A program made the translations under genes and the position numbers. The notes under the pieces were generated by a model. That model had not been told where the DNA came from. It was given only the letters and a program-made list of their open reading frames with translations, and ran no database searches. From assembly GCA_016186985.1 (NCBI GenBank), contig JACPKO010000015.1:1-25670 (forward strand): a stretch of DNA of 25,670 bases, given 5' to 3'. Below are positions 8,075 to 15,269 of the stretch, one piece after another. The number at the start of each line of letters is the position of its first letter. Position 1 is the stretch's first letter. The DNA comes from Candidatus Daviesbacteria bacterium. GTDB taxonomy: Bacteria; Patescibacteriota; Microgenomatia; Daviesbacterales; UBA10151.

Positions 8075-9019
8075 ATGCAGAAAATTTTAGTCACCGGTGC
8101 CAATGGTTTTGCCGGGCAACACCTTATTCCCCTGCTTAAATCTGATTATCAGATAATAGGTCTTATCAACAAATCAAATTTAGAAAGCTCCGAAAACGTC
8201 CAATATTTAAACGGAAATATCCTGGACCGGGGCTTTTTAGAAGATTTAATTAAAAAGTACCAGCCTGAAAAAATTATCCACCTTGCGGCAATTGCCCCAA
8301 CCTGGAGTCAGGATCCTGAAAATATTTTTAAAATAAACCTGCTCGGGACTTTGAATTTATATTTAGCTGTTGAATCGGCAAAAAAACAAAACGGTTATAA
8401 CCCAAAAATTATTTATGTCTCATCGGCAGAAGTTTATGGAAAAACTACGAATCCGGAAAAAATTAAGGAAGATAGCCCTTTTTTTCCGGCCAATTATTAC
8501 GGGTCCTCCAAAGTAGCTGCTGACAGGTTAAGCTACCAAATGTCCCAATCAGCAAAACTTCAAATCATCATAATCAGACCTTTTAACCATACAGGCCCAG
8601 GCCAGCTTGCCGGGTTTTTTGTTCCGGATATGGCTTCACAGATTGTTGAAATTGAAAAAGACCCAAACAGGAATGAGATTTCGGTCGGGAATTTAGATTC
8701 CATAAGGGACATCTCTGATGTTAGAGATATTGTTTTAGGTTACAAACTAATTCTCAAGGTAGATGCCAAGCCTGGCGAGGCTTTTAATTTATGTTCCGGG
8801 ACCGGAGTTAAGATGAAGGAGGTCTTAAAAAAACTATTACTGGCGGCCAAAAAAGAAATTCAAATTATAGAAGACCCGGCCAGGATGCGGCCTTCTGAAG
8901 TACCAATTACTGTCGGAGATAATTCGAAATTTAAAAACTTAACCGGCTGGGAACCGAAAATCCCTCTTGACCAAACCCTACAGGATACTTTAGAGTATTG
9001 GAGGCAAAGACATGAGTAA
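8075..9019 (+). CDS. rmd: GDP-6-deoxy-D-mannose reductase (GDP-4-keto-6-deoxymannose reductase)
   Basis: 314 residues, extended short-chain dehydrogenase fold. The Rossmann motif TGANGFAG is at 7-14, followed by SSAEVYG and YYGSSK (Tyr-x3-Lys catalytic pair). The stretch RPFNHTGPGQ and the later DPARMRPSEVP are characteristic of Rmd, which reduces GDP-4-keto-6-deoxy-D-mannose to GDP-D-rhamnose. It overlaps gmd by 8 nt, so the two enzymes of the pathway are encoded as a coupled pair, with the reductase first. A TATATT (8053-8058) precedes the start by 16 nt. It also lies 8 nt before an earlier out-of-frame ATG at 8067 that opens a six-codon frame, so the exact transcript start is unclear. A close alternative would be another NDP-hexose epimerase/reductase. 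Confidence 0.85.
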   Translation: MQKILVTGANGFAGQHLIPLLKSDYQIIGLINKSNLESSENVQYLNGNILDRGFLEDLIKKYQPEKIIHLAAIAPTWSQDPENIFKINLLGTLNLYLAVESAKKQNGYNPKIIYVSSAEVYGKTTNPEKIKEDSPFFPANYYGSSKVAADRLSYQMSQSAKLQIIIIRPFNHTGPGQLAGFFVPDMASQIVEIEKDPNRNEISVGNLDSIRDISDVRDIVLGYKLILKVDAKPGEAFNLCSGTGVKMKEVLKKLLLAAKKEIQIIEDPARMRPSEVPITVGDNSKFKNLTGWEPKIPLDQTLQDTLEYWRQRHE

Positions 9020-10016
9020 AACAGCAGTAATCATCGGTGTTTCGTCCCAGGACGGATCATATTTAGCGGATCTTCTTTTGGAAAAAGGTTATAAAGTTGT
9101 TGGTACTCTCCGCCGTTCTACTAATTTCACCAAAGATAATATTGAACATCTTTTAGGCAAAATTGTTGTCGAATTTGCGGATCTTTTAGACCAGGTGAGT
9201 ATAGAAGGAGTAATACGAAAACATAATCCCGATGAGGTCTATAATATTGCCGCTCAATCAGTTCCCGGAGATGCATGGACGCATCCTTTTTACACCGGTG
9301 AAATTACTGCCTTAGGACCTATCCGTGTAATCGAGGCGGTAAGAAGCTTTGCCCCAAAGGCCAAAGTTTACCAGGCAACCTCCAGGGAAATTTTTGGAAA
9401 CATTGAGGCAGAATCTGCAACCGAGGAGACTTGCTTTGACGCTAATAATCCTTACGGGATCGCTAAAACTTACGCCCATATGATGACCCGTTGCTACCGC
9501 GAGTCCTACAACATGTTTTCCTGCGGAGGAATTTTATTTAATCATGAATCTCCCCGCCGGGGACTTCATTTTGTTACAAGAAAAATCACAGCCGGTGCAT
9601 CGTGTATTAAAAACAAAGTAAAAAAGCCTCCGATTAACGAAGTAGGCGAGCCACTGGTTGACTCCGAGGGCAAACTGCATCTCGGGCTATTGGATGCAAA
9701 ACGCGATTGGGGTTATGCCAAGGAATATGTCGAGGCTATGTGGTTAATGCTCCAGCAGGAAACGCCAAAAGATTATGTGATCGGCACTAATACAACGCAC
9801 TCAGTAAAAGAAGTCTGCCAAATCGCTTTTGAGGCAGTAGGGTTAAACTGGGAAGATCATGTCATTTCAAACGAAAAACTTCTTCGTCCGACTGAAATAA
9901 AGGAATTAAAGGGAGATTATTCGCTGGCAAAAAAAGATCTTGGCTGGGAGCCAAAAACATCTTTTGAGGGGTTAATTAAACTAATGGTTCAATCTGACCT
10001 CCAAAAATTTAAATAA
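9012..10016 (+). CDS. gmd: GDP-mannose 4,6-dehydratase
   Basis: 334 residues. The NADP-binding motif GVSSQDGSYLADLLL is at the N-terminus, the Tyr-x3-Lys pair is Y148/K152, and NHESPRRG and LDAKRDWGYAKEYVEAMW are hallmark Gmd stretches. It converts GDP-D-mannose to GDP-4-keto-6-deoxy-D-mannose, the substrate of the adjacent Rmd. Two places differ from the common Gmd pattern as I remember it. The catalytic strand reads QATSREIFG (121-129), with Ser-Arg-Glu where Thr/Ser-Ser-Glu is usual. AAQS is followed by VPGDAW rather than HV. The catalytic Glu126 is kept. A diverged copy of the last 24 codons lies at 10495-10575, beyond the following gene. Confidence 0.9.
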   Translation: MSKTAVIIGVSSQDGSYLADLLLEKGYKVVGTLRRSTNFTKDNIEHLLGKIVVEFADLLDQVSIEGVIRKHNPDEVYNIAAQSVPGDAWTHPFYTGEITALGPIRVIEAVRSFAPKAKVYQATSREIFGNIEAESATEETCFDANNPYGIAKTYAHMMTRCYRESYNMFSCGGILFNHESPRRGLHFVTRKITAGASCIKNKVKKPPINEVGEPLVDSEGKLHLGLLDAKRDWGYAKEYVEAMWLMLQQETPKDYVIGTNTTHSVKEVCQIAFEAVGLNWEDHVISNEKLLRPTEIKELKGDYSLAKKDLGWEPKTSFEGLIKLMVQSDLQKFK

Positions 10017-10081
10017 CATATTCTTCTTTTCCGTCCATAAAAAATTTGATAAAGTTCGTTATTTTTGGCAACTCATAGTAC

Positions 10082-10110
10082 TTTACTTCGACGTTTGCTT
10101 CATTTATAAT
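10082..10110 (+). promoter_or_regulatory. Predicted leaderless promoter of the 123-residue orphan
   Basis: TTTACT (10082-10087), 17 nt, TATAAT (10105-10110), ending 8 nt before ATG 10119. This is the best-matching sigma-70-type promoter in the window. Apart from it, I see nothing in the rest of the 102-base spacer after gmd. Confidence 0.65.
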
Positions 10111-10118
10111 TCGACCTT

Positions 10119-10490
10119 ATGCCAAATTTCGAAGTAAAAAATATTGACGATGCGTTCAGAGAAGCAGCATTAAGCCAAAGCGGTTACGGGAAATTTGTGA
10201 GAGAAGGTGAACTGATTTTTTGGGATGCAGCCGATTTCCCAAGGCACAAAATAATGCTACTGGAAGCCGGATTCACACAAGCTGATGATGCTGGGCGCTA
10301 CAGAGGCCTAATTGTAAACGGTGAAAGAATTTTTTCGGTTTATCAACATTCTCCTGATTTAGAACTACCTAAAACAGCGGCGCAAAGGAATACAACACTC
10401 GAGAAATGGCGCGAAGCAGTTAAAGGAAAAGGATACCGGGTAGAACCGGATAAAGTTGAAGACATTATGGAAATTTATCGGGGATCCTGA
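10119..10490 (+). CDS. Hypothetical protein, 123 residues
   Basis: I do not recognise this protein. It begins MPNFEVKNIDDAFREAAL, has no signal peptide or membrane segment, and is mixed alpha/beta in character with many charged and aromatic residues (GELIFWDAADFPRHKIMLLE, then GRYRGLIVNGERIFSVYQHS). The C-terminus looks helical (LEKWREAVKGKGY). It stops with TGA. A good promoter ends 8 nt before the ATG and no ribosome binding site is visible, so it is probably transcribed alone and leaderless. It sits between gmd and a diverged duplicate of the gmd 3' end, which suggests it arrived by insertion or recombination. It is probably a real cytoplasmic protein of unknown function. Confidence 0.6.
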   Translation: MPNFEVKNIDDAFREAALSQSGYGKFVREGELIFWDAADFPRHKIMLLEAGFTQADDAGRYRGLIVNGERIFSVYQHSPDLELPKTAAQRNTTLEKWREAVKGKGYRVEPDKVEDIMEIYRGS

Positions 10491-10494
10491 AATG

Positions 10495-10575
10495 TTTTAT
10501 TGGGAGCCAAAAACATCTTTTGAGCAGTTGATTAAACTCATGGTAGAAGCGGATCTTCAAAAATTCAAAAATTAA
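10495..10575 (+). pseudogene. Diverged duplicate of the gmd 3' end
   Basis: From TGG at 10501 the frame reads WEPKTSFEQLIKLMVEADLQ followed by KFKN and stop TAA at 10573-10575. The gmd gene ends WEPKTSFEGLIKLMVQSDLQ and KFK. At DNA level about 58 of 69 bases match, including 24 identical bases at the left edge. It is a leftover of a second gmd copy or of the original gene end, separated from the intact gmd by the 123-residue orphan. An ATG at 10492 could start a 27-codon frame, but nothing suggests it is translated. Confidence 0.8.
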
Positions 10576-10615
10576 AAACCCTATTTCGCACTTTGTGTAT
10601 ACATCCTATAGACAG

Positions 10616-10643
10616 TTGAATTCTGGATAAATTATGTTATCAT
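10616..10643 (+). promoter_or_regulatory. Predicted promoter of the 260-residue orphan
   Basis: TTGAAT (10616-10621), 16 nt, TATCAT (10638-10643), ending 10 nt before ATG 10654. The leader would be absent or only a few bases long. Confidence 0.5.
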
Positions 10644-10653
10644 TCCACCTATT

Positions 10654-11436
10654 ATGGGAGACAGAATACTTGATACGGTTACGGAGAGAAGAAACGCTAT
10701 TAACCCTCATACTGATCCAGAATTAACATATGGACAAATTACGCTTGTTACACGAGATTTCATAGTGCCAAGAGTTACAACAACATTAGACTCACTCAAA
10801 CAAGGAGGTCCAATCCGAACTTATTCCGTGAAACCTGAAGTTACAAATGCGTACTTTTATCAGGATTGCCAAGTAAGGGATGTTTTGTTTCAGGAAAGAG
10901 AGACTTATAGAAATGGACATCGTTTAGACATATACCCTTCCAGACCAATGCTAGCTGCGCTCGGCGTGAATTCGCTTGTGGCCGAGCCCGCTCTTTATGA
11001 GGCATACCCCATTTCAAATGATCCTGCGAGAAGGTACCAATTTATGGCTCTGGTGGACATGGCTAACGCTGCAAAAGACGCTATGTATGTTATCGAGAGA
11101 GCTGAAAATACAATATCAGTTGGCGCAAAAGAGGACACAAGGCAACTTCTTGCTGAAATGGGTCTTAGCAATCCTTCAGAGGAGGTAGTAGCGAGAAGAG
11201 TAACGAGATATCAGGGTTTCGCAGATAGGCTTATTAAAGATAATACTGGAGTAAGTGCAGTAGAAAATATGGCTTTATTATGGACCGCAAGTTGCACTGG
11301 AATTCCAGTGGCCGGAGCAGATGCCTGGACAACACTTATAACAGTTGACAATTTCTACATTGCCGGTAATATCCTAGCTCTGGAGGCATATAAAATAGTT
11401 TACGCGCAAGCTGATTTCTCTGTAGAAACGAAATAA
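10654..11436 (+). CDS. Hypothetical protein, 260 residues
   Basis: I do not recognise this protein. It starts MGDRILDTVTERRNAINPH and has no clear signal peptide or transmembrane helix. A helical middle (YQFMALVDMANAAKDAMYVI, then KEDTRQLLAEMGLSNPSEEV) is followed by a more hydrophobic, Ala/Thr-rich C-terminal part (ALLWTASCTGIPVAGADAW). It reads like a soluble enzyme-sized protein. It has its own short-leader promoter. Its TAA stop directly abuts the convergent stop of rmlD with no terminator between them. Together with the 123-residue orphan and the gmd remnant it forms a small accessory block between the two rhamnose pathways. Confidence 0.6.
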   Translation: MGDRILDTVTERRNAINPHTDPELTYGQITLVTRDFIVPRVTTTLDSLKQGGPIRTYSVKPEVTNAYFYQDCQVRDVLFQERETYRNGHRLDIYPSRPMLAALGVNSLVAEPALYEAYPISNDPARRYQFMALVDMANAAKDAMYVIERAENTISVGAKEDTRQLLAEMGLSNPSEEVVARRVTRYQGFADRLIKDNTGVSAVENMALLWTASCTGIPVAGADAWTTLITVDNFYIAGNILALEAYKIVYAQADFSVETK

Positions 11437-12306
11437 TTAACCCATTTGTTTTTTTAATTCATCAACACTTTCAGAAACCGATTTTAATATCCCGCTTCCA
11501 AATTCACCTTCAAATTTTGATACATCCAAATATGAATTTTGGGGGCGTTTGGCAGTTCTGGTTTTGTTATATTCCTCAAAGGCTACAGGTTTTACCAGTT
11601 TCTCATCAAGCCCGAATTTTTGTGCAACCATAACCGCAAAATCATAAGGCGTTGTAGAATCGGTTGAGGCAAGATGGTAAATCCCCCCGGCTTTGGCTTC
11701 GATTAACCTTAATAATCCGTAAATTAATGTGTCAACAAAAGTGGGGGTAATTTTTTGATCAGATACTCCGTTAATTTCTTTACCTTCTTTGAGCATTTTC
11801 AGAAAAACCCTGGCAATATCTAACTTTCTGTCAAAATGTGCAGAATATGGCATCTCCGGACGTACAACTAAAAATTCAGATGAAACATCCCTGACTTCAT
11901 CCTCGCCTAATAATTTGGTTGTCCCATACCAATTAACCGGATTGGGCACATCCGATTCAACATATGGGGTTTGCTTTTTACCTTCAAAAACATAATCAGT
12001 TGAGATGTGGATTAAATATTTATTCAGAGAAGAACAATTTTGTGCCAGGTATTTAGGAAGCTTCACATTTAACTTATAAACCAGGCCTTCCTTATTATCT
12101 TTTTCTTTTTCAACCTCATCAACATTTGTAAAAGCAGCGAAATTTAAAACTATATCTGCATCAGATCGCTGCAGATAACTCTCAAGATGTACAAAATCCA
12201 AAAGATCAAGTTCTTCATGCGTTGGCGCAACAGTATTATAATCTGCTGTTAACTCTAAAAACCTTGATCCAACCAATCCCGAACCTCCTAAAACAAGTAT
12301 TTTCAT
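11437..12306 (-). CDS. rmlD: dTDP-4-dehydrorhamnose reductase
   Basis: 289 residues from ATG 12306 (MKILVLGGSGLVGSRF). A longer frame to 12336 adds ten residues read from hairpin sequence and is not supported. Motifs: Rossmann GGSGLVG (7-13), STDYVFEG, the Tyr-x3-Lys pair in WYGTTK, and RPQNSYLD near the C-terminus, a standard RmlD feature. It carries out the last step of dTDP-L-rhamnose synthesis, reducing the 4-keto group. It is the last gene of the rmlABCD operon. A perfect 10-bp hairpin (12317-12339) lies just before its start, and a longer compound hairpin separates it from rmlC. Confidence 0.88.
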   Translation of the reverse strand: MKILVLGGSGLVGSRFLELTADYNTVAPTHEELDLLDFVHLESYLQRSDADIVLNFAAFTNVDEVEKEKDNKEGLVYKLNVKLPKYLAQNCSSLNKYLIHISTDYVFEGKKQTPYVESDVPNPVNWYGTTKLLGEDEVRDVSSEFLVVRPEMPYSAHFDRKLDIARVFLKMLKEGKEINGVSDQKITPTFVDTLIYGLLRLIEAKAGGIYHLASTDSTTPYDFAVMVAQKFGLDEKLVKPVAFEEYNKTRTAKRPQNSYLDVSKFEGEFGSGILKSVSESVDELKKQMG

Positions 12307-12316
12307 ATAATTTCTG

Positions 12317-12339
12317 CATTTGAATCTTAGATTCAAATG
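12317..12339. repeat. Perfect 10-bp inverted repeat before rmlD
   Basis: CATTTGAATC (12317-12326), loop TTA, GATTCAAATG (12330-12339). It lies 10 nt upstream of the rmlD start on the transcribed strand and could shield or space the initiation region. No U-tract follows, so it is not a classical terminator. Confidence 0.75.
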
Positions 12340-12346
12340 GTTGCTT

Positions 12347-12454
12347 GATTTCTAATTTCTAATTGACCTCAAAAATACCCAATTCTAAAAATCCCAATTG
12401 GAAATTCGGTAATTGGGATTTGATTAGAAATTAAAGTACTTAGAAATTAGAAAT
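12347..12454. repeat. Compound hairpin from heptamer units between rmlC and rmlD (element B)
   Basis: Outer arms are ATTTCTAATTTCTAA (12348-12362) and its exact reverse complement (12440-12454), each about two heptamer units. Inner arms are AAATCCCAATT (12389-12399) and AATTGGGATTT (12411-12421), exact, around an 11-nt loop. The right outer arm includes the stop codon and last codons of rmlC (stop at 12447-12449), so the element reaches into the gene. Confidence 0.8.
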
Positions 12455-12980
12455 TTCCCAAATATTCTTTCAAACTCAGATTATTTTGGTCTTTTTCAGA
12501 CAAGATAGGGTTAGCAATAGGCCAATCAATGCCTAGCTCCGGATCATTCCAAGCTACGCCCTTTTCAGCCCCGCTCTGGAAATACTGATTAACCTGATAT
12601 TCATAAACAGCTTCTTCGGAAAGTATTAAATAAGAATTACCTAACCCTGCCGGGATAAATAATTTAACCTCATTGGAAAACCCAATCTGCATTTTAAAAA
12701 TTTGCTTGAACGAAGATGTGTCCCTACGCAAATCAACAATTACAGATAAAACTTCCCCGTATGGAACGTAGATAAATTTATCCCACGGAGCAACATGGAT
12801 TCCCCTTAGTACATCTTTTTTAGAGTAAGCATGGTTTTCCTGGACATGAACCCAGGGTTTTCCCAAAACTCTTTCAAATTCATCGCGCCTGAAAGGTTCC
12901 CGGAAAAACCCACGGTCATCCGAAAAAGTCTGCCCGCCTTCTACAATAAGTAAACCATCAATGTTTGTTTTTTTAATCAT
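12447..12980 (-). CDS. rmlC: dTDP-4-dehydrorhamnose 3,5-epimerase family protein
   Basis: 177 residues, cupin fold. DDRGFFRE (21-28) and VLRGIH with His62 match the RmlC substrate and catalytic motifs; YEYQVNQYF carries the conserved tyrosine region, and AWNDPELGIDWP is the usual C-terminal signature. The common AHGF segment is replaced by GLGNSY, so one frequently conserved His is Asn here; related actinobacterial-type epimerases show similar wording as far as I recall. It converts dTDP-4-keto-6-deoxyglucose to the L-lyxo form for RmlD. GGGA lies before ATG 12980. The last codons (NF, stop) are part of the repeat element that follows. Confidence 0.87.
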   Translation of the reverse strand: MIKKTNIDGLLIVEGGQTFSDDRGFFREPFRRDEFERVLGKPWVHVQENHAYSKKDVLRGIHVAPWDKFIYVPYGEVLSVIVDLRRDTSSFKQIFKMQIGFSNEVKLFIPAGLGNSYLILSEEAVYEYQVNQYFQSGAEKGVAWNDPELGIDWPIANPILSEKDQNNLSLKEYLGNF

Positions 12981-12988
12981 AAGTTCCC

Positions 12989-13022
12989 AGACAAAAACAT
13001 CACGATCGTATGGTTTTTGTCT
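12989..13022. repeat. 10-bp inverted repeat between rmlB and rmlC
   Basis: AGACAAAAAC (12989-12998) and GTTTTTGTCT (13013-13022) pair exactly around a 14-nt loop containing CGATCG. It begins 1 nt after the rmlB stop and ends shortly before the rmlC ribosome binding site. On the minus strand no U-run follows, so it looks like an intercistronic stem, not a terminator. Confidence 0.75.
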
Positions 13023-13023
13023 T

Positions 13024-14028
13024 TCAGTATTTCATTGACTCCTGAGCACTCCTGTCTAAGTTCTGAGTGTTATCCTTAAGAGGTTTCCACCACCATTCAT
13101 TTTCTTTATACCACCTAACTGTTTTTTCAAGCCATTCCTCAAATGTGTGCTCTGGTTCCCAACCCAACTGTTGAAGTTTTGAATCGTCAATTGCATAACG
13201 AAAATCGTGACCTAATCTATCAGGAACGTACTCAATATAGGATTCATCTTTGCCCAAAAATTTCAGTAAAAGTTTCGTTGCCTCAAGATTTGTTTTTGAC
13301 TCCCCTCCGACACAATAAGTTTCTCCTATCACGCCTTTTTGCAAAACGAGATCAATTGCGCCGGCGTGATCTCTTACGTAAAGCCATTCCCTAATATTTT
13401 CACCCTTACCCATTAAAGGAACTTTTTTATCTTCAAGTAAATTTGTTATAAACCGGGGGAACAATTTTTCAGGCTCGTGAAACGGACCGAAATTATTTGC
13501 ACAATTTGTTATTGTTACAGGCAATCCATAAGTTTCAAAATATGCCCTGACTAAATGGTCCGATCCTGCTTTGGATGCAGAATACGGAGTGCGGGGTTCA
13601 TATTTTGTATTTTCATTAAAAGGAGGATCGTTTGGACCGAGAGAACCGAATACTTCATCTGTTGAAACATGATGAAATCTTTTTGTTTTTTTCTTTAAGG
13701 CAGTTTGTAATAATTGTCCTGTTCCTAAAACATTGGTTTTTACAAATTCCAAAGGATCCAAAACCGACCGGTCGACATGCGATTCAGCCGCAAAATGGAC
13801 AACAATATCAACTCCCTCCATTGCTTCTTCTGCATCGTTTGGACTAACAATATCCCCTTTGATAAATTTGTAATTTGTGTTTCCGGAAAAATCTTTCGTG
13901 GAGCTTAAATGCCCTGCATAGGTTAATTTATCTATATTAACAACCTGATCTTCAGGATGTTTTTCTAAATAATAACGGATAAAATTAGAGCCGATGAATC
14001 CGGCACCGCCGGTAATTAGTAATTTCAT
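13024..14028 (-). CDS. rmlB: dTDP-glucose 4,6-dehydratase
   Basis: 334 residues. Rossmann motif GGAGFIGSNF (7-16), catalytic Thr-Asp-Glu at 123-125 (VSTDEVFG), the Tyr-x3-Lys pair Y149/K153 (PYSASK), and NCANNFGP and REWLYVRDH, all diagnostic of RmlB. It dehydrates dTDP-glucose to dTDP-4-keto-6-deoxyglucose, the second step to dTDP-L-rhamnose. Conserved sequence ends near WYKENEWWWKPLKDN; the last 14 residues (TQNLDRSAQESMKY) look like an unrelated tail encoded by a short repetitive stretch (about 13027-13070). Hairpins flank the gene on both sides. Confidence 0.93.
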   Translation of the reverse strand: MKLLITGGAGFIGSNFIRYYLEKHPEDQVVNIDKLTYAGHLSSTKDFSGNTNYKFIKGDIVSPNDAEEAMEGVDIVVHFAAESHVDRSVLDPLEFVKTNVLGTGQLLQTALKKKTKRFHHVSTDEVFGSLGPNDPPFNENTKYEPRTPYSASKAGSDHLVRAYFETYGLPVTITNCANNFGPFHEPEKLFPRFITNLLEDKKVPLMGKGENIREWLYVRDHAGAIDLVLQKGVIGETYCVGGESKTNLEATKLLLKFLGKDESYIEYVPDRLGHDFRYAIDDSKLQQLGWEPEHTFEEWLEKTVRWYKENEWWWKPLKDNTQNLDRSAQESMKY

Positions 14029-14035
14029 AAATTTA

Positions 14036-14140
14036 AAATTCGAAGCACGAAATACGAAACTCGAATCAAATCTTAAATTCGAATTTTGAAAATTTAAAAC
14101 ATTTGAATTTGTTTCGGATTTCGATTTTCGAATTTCGAAT
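14036..14140. repeat. Compound hairpin of CGAANNN / TTCGNNN heptamers between rmlA and rmlB (element C)
   Basis: The left arm has four CGAANNN units at exact 7-bp spacing (14041-14068). The right arm has four TTCGNNN units at exact 7-bp spacing (14113-14140). The middle holds the perfect palindrome AAATTCGAATTT (14075-14086). The right arm ends immediately beside the rmlA stop codon (14141-14143), and the left arm reaches to within a few bases of the rmlB start, so the element fills the spacer. Confidence 0.82.
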
Positions 14141-14998
14141 TTATTCTAAACTCATTAAGTATTGTCCATATCCACTTTTAAGTAAAGGCTCTGCTAGTTT
14201 TTGCAGCTGTTCCCGGGTTATAAATCCGCTTTTGTAAGCTGCTTCTTCTATACAACCAATTTTTATCCCCTGGCGCTCCTCAATGACCTGGACAAATTGT
14301 GATGCCTGCATCATTGAAGTAAAAGTTCCGGTATCAAGCCATGCAGTTCCACGATCCAGTAAACAAACTTTGAGCTTCCCTCTTTTTCTGTATTCGTCCA
14401 AAACCGATGTTATTTCCATTTCTCCCCTGTCACTTGGTATAACATTTTTTGCAATTTCAACTACATCATTATCAAAAAAATAAAGCCCGGCATTAGCATA
14501 ATTGGATTTGGGATTTTCGGGCTTTTCGATAATTGATAAAACATTCATATCGGAATCAAATTCGTAAACCCCATACCGCTTTGGATCACTAACGGGCGCT
14601 GCAAACCCGATTGCGCCATCGATGTTTGTTTTGTCTTTCAAATCCTCATCCATATCCGAGCCGTAAAAAATATTATCGCCTAATATCATTGCGACTTTAT
14701 CAGACGCTATAAACTGCGCGCCAACTATAAAGGCATCTGCCAAACCTTTTGGAGTTTCCTGAACTTTATAGGAAAATTTGCAGCCCAACTTACTTCCGTC
14801 CCCCAGTAAATCCTGAAACCTGGGTAAGTCTCTTTCGGTTGAAATGATTAAAATTTCGGAAATCCCGGACTGGAGCAAAGTTGAAAGCGGGTAATAAATC
14901 ATCGGTTTATCAAAAACCGGCATGAGTTGTTTAGAAATTGCAAGAGTAACCGGATAAAGTCTTGTACCGGATCCTCCGGCTAAAATTATGCCTTTCAT
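14141..14998 (-). CDS. rmlA: Glucose-1-phosphate thymidylyltransferase
   Basis: 285 residues, matching the usual RmlA length. Nucleotide-binding LAGGSGTRLYP (6-16), KQLMPVFDKPMIYYPLS, LGDNIFYG, EKPENPKSNYANAGLYF and WLDTGT are all present. It couples dTTP and glucose-1-phosphate to give dTDP-glucose, the entry step of dTDP-L-rhamnose synthesis. It is first in the rmlA-B-C-D order. A -10-like TAAAAT (15006-15011) lies 7 nt before ATG 14998, so the rml operon probably starts here as a leaderless transcript, although read-through from the upstream membrane-protein genes is possible because only 15 nt separate them. Confidence 0.94.
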   Translation of the reverse strand: MKGIILAGGSGTRLYPVTLAISKQLMPVFDKPMIYYPLSTLLQSGISEILIISTERDLPRFQDLLGDGSKLGCKFSYKVQETPKGLADAFIVGAQFIASDKVAMILGDNIFYGSDMDEDLKDKTNIDGAIGFAAPVSDPKRYGVYEFDSDMNVLSIIEKPENPKSNYANAGLYFFDNDVVEIAKNVIPSDRGEMEITSVLDEYRKRGKLKVCLLDRGTAWLDTGTFTSMMQASQFVQVIEERQGIKIGCIEEAAYKSGFITREQLQKLAEPLLKSGYGQYLMSLE

Positions 14999-15005
14999 GT
15001 TAAGT

Positions 15006-15011
15006 ATTTTA
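15006..15011 (-). promoter_or_regulatory. Predicted -10 element of the rml operon
   Basis: TAAAAT on the minus strand, within TATAAAAT, ending 7 nt before the rmlA ATG. No convincing -35 is visible at the usual spacing. Confidence 0.4.
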
Positions 15012-15013
15012 TA

Positions 15014-15268
15014 TCAGATCGCCAGGCCAAACACAACCAAAAAAGTAAGCAATGCAATTAATACATATTCTAACCCGACCTCAAGTGTTAAACTTTTGTC
15101 AAAATAATGATGGATAATCGAGGTAATCAGATACATAAATACGGCCAAAAAAATAATTGCGAACTGATAAAGGCTCCAATATTTATAGAAAAAACTCACT
15201 ACAATTAAAAGTAAACTGATAATCAAAAATATTTTACTTAATAAATCATATTCAACAATTTTTTGCAT
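15014..15268 (-). CDS. Small three-helix membrane protein, unknown function
   Basis: 84 residues with three hydrophobic helices (about 10-28, 33-53 and 66-84) and short polar loops (SLTLEVGLE between helices 2 and 3). I do not recognise a family. The start lies 1 nt after the stop of the CAP-domain gene (TGA T ATG), so it is very probably translated from the same mRNA. It could be a partner or anchor of that protein, but this is only inferred from position. Confidence 0.65.
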   Translation of the reverse strand: MQKIVEYDLLSKIFLIISLLLIVVSFFYKYWSLYQFAIIFLAVFMYLITSIIHHYFDKSLTLEVGLEYVLIALLTFLVVFGLAI

Positions 15269-15269
15269 A

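Noticed and set aside
9012..11436. UGA recoding (genetic code 25)
   Set aside because: prfB encoding RF2 is intact, and the 123-residue gene and others end sensibly at TGA.
12317..14140. rml spacer hairpins as Rho-independent terminators
   Set aside because: No U-tract follows the stems on the minus strand, and terminating inside a biosynthetic operon makes little sense.
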